This document shows, in pieces, positions 5,036-5,041 of a stretch of 5,041 nucleotides of DNA. Under the pieces are notes generated by a model. That model saw only the letters and a list, made by a program, of their open reading frames with translations, made no database searches and was not told where the DNA came from. Positions within the stretch are counted from its first letter, which is position 1, and every line of letters begins with the position of its first letter. The DNA comes from Lachnospiraceae bacterium UBA3645 (GTDB lineage: Bacteria; Bacillota; Clostridia; Lachnospirales; Lachnospiraceae). The DNA is taken from contig DFKM01000075.1 in the NCBI GenBank assembly GCA_002373555.1, positions 1-5,041 of the forward strand. The letters are read 5' to 3'. Both the position numbers and the translations under genes were made by a program.

Positions 5036-5041
5036 TAGGTA

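Overview
The window looks like a Firmicutes chromosome of medium G+C, probably a gut-type clostridial or erysipelotrichial lineage. The reasons are strong AAGGAGG-type ribosome binding sites, sigma-A-like promoters, compact minus-strand genes separated by intrinsic terminators, and envelope proteins of clostridial style. I cannot name the genus from sequence alone.

Layout, left to right. Positions 1-35 hold the first 12 codons of a leftward gene starting MKKTYKIDVDCA, which I read as the N-terminus of a heavy-metal-associated (HMA) domain, probably of a metal P-type ATPase. Behind it lie a consensus TTGACA/TATAAT promoter (162-189) and a dyad (131-152) that closely matches ArsR/SmtB metal-sensor operators. 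Positions 214-627 are a tandem array with an exact 75-bp period, made of alternating ACGGACG/CGTCCGT inverted arms. It sits between the metal-gene promoter and the terminator (637-667) of a leftward MscS-type mechanosensitive channel gene (680-1477). Upstream of that is a leftward AEC-family permease gene (1600-2520); the two may be cotranscribed. A strong terminator (2626-2651) separates them from a leftward PAP2-family membrane phosphatase gene (2663-3610). The 231-bp divergent region 3611-3841 carries two related GC-rich hairpins, a probable promoter with a dyad for the phosphatase, and an extended -10 promoter for the rightward gene. Positions 3842-4993 encode a secreted CapA-family (PGA_cap) protein. 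The window ends in a GGGGACAGG-containing inverted repeat (5013-5035) that shares its core with the hairpins at 3622-3690.

Functionally, most of the genes concern the cell envelope: osmotic release (MscS), a carrier (AEC), a lipid-phosphate phosphatase that could recycle undecaprenyl carrier (PAP2), and a CapA-like surface-polymer or metallophosphatase-like protein divergent from it. The metal-response gene at the left edge is a separate unit. I see no complete mobile element, CRISPR array, tRNA or rRNA. The least ordinary parts are non-coding: the 75-bp array, the REP-like hairpins and the metal operator.
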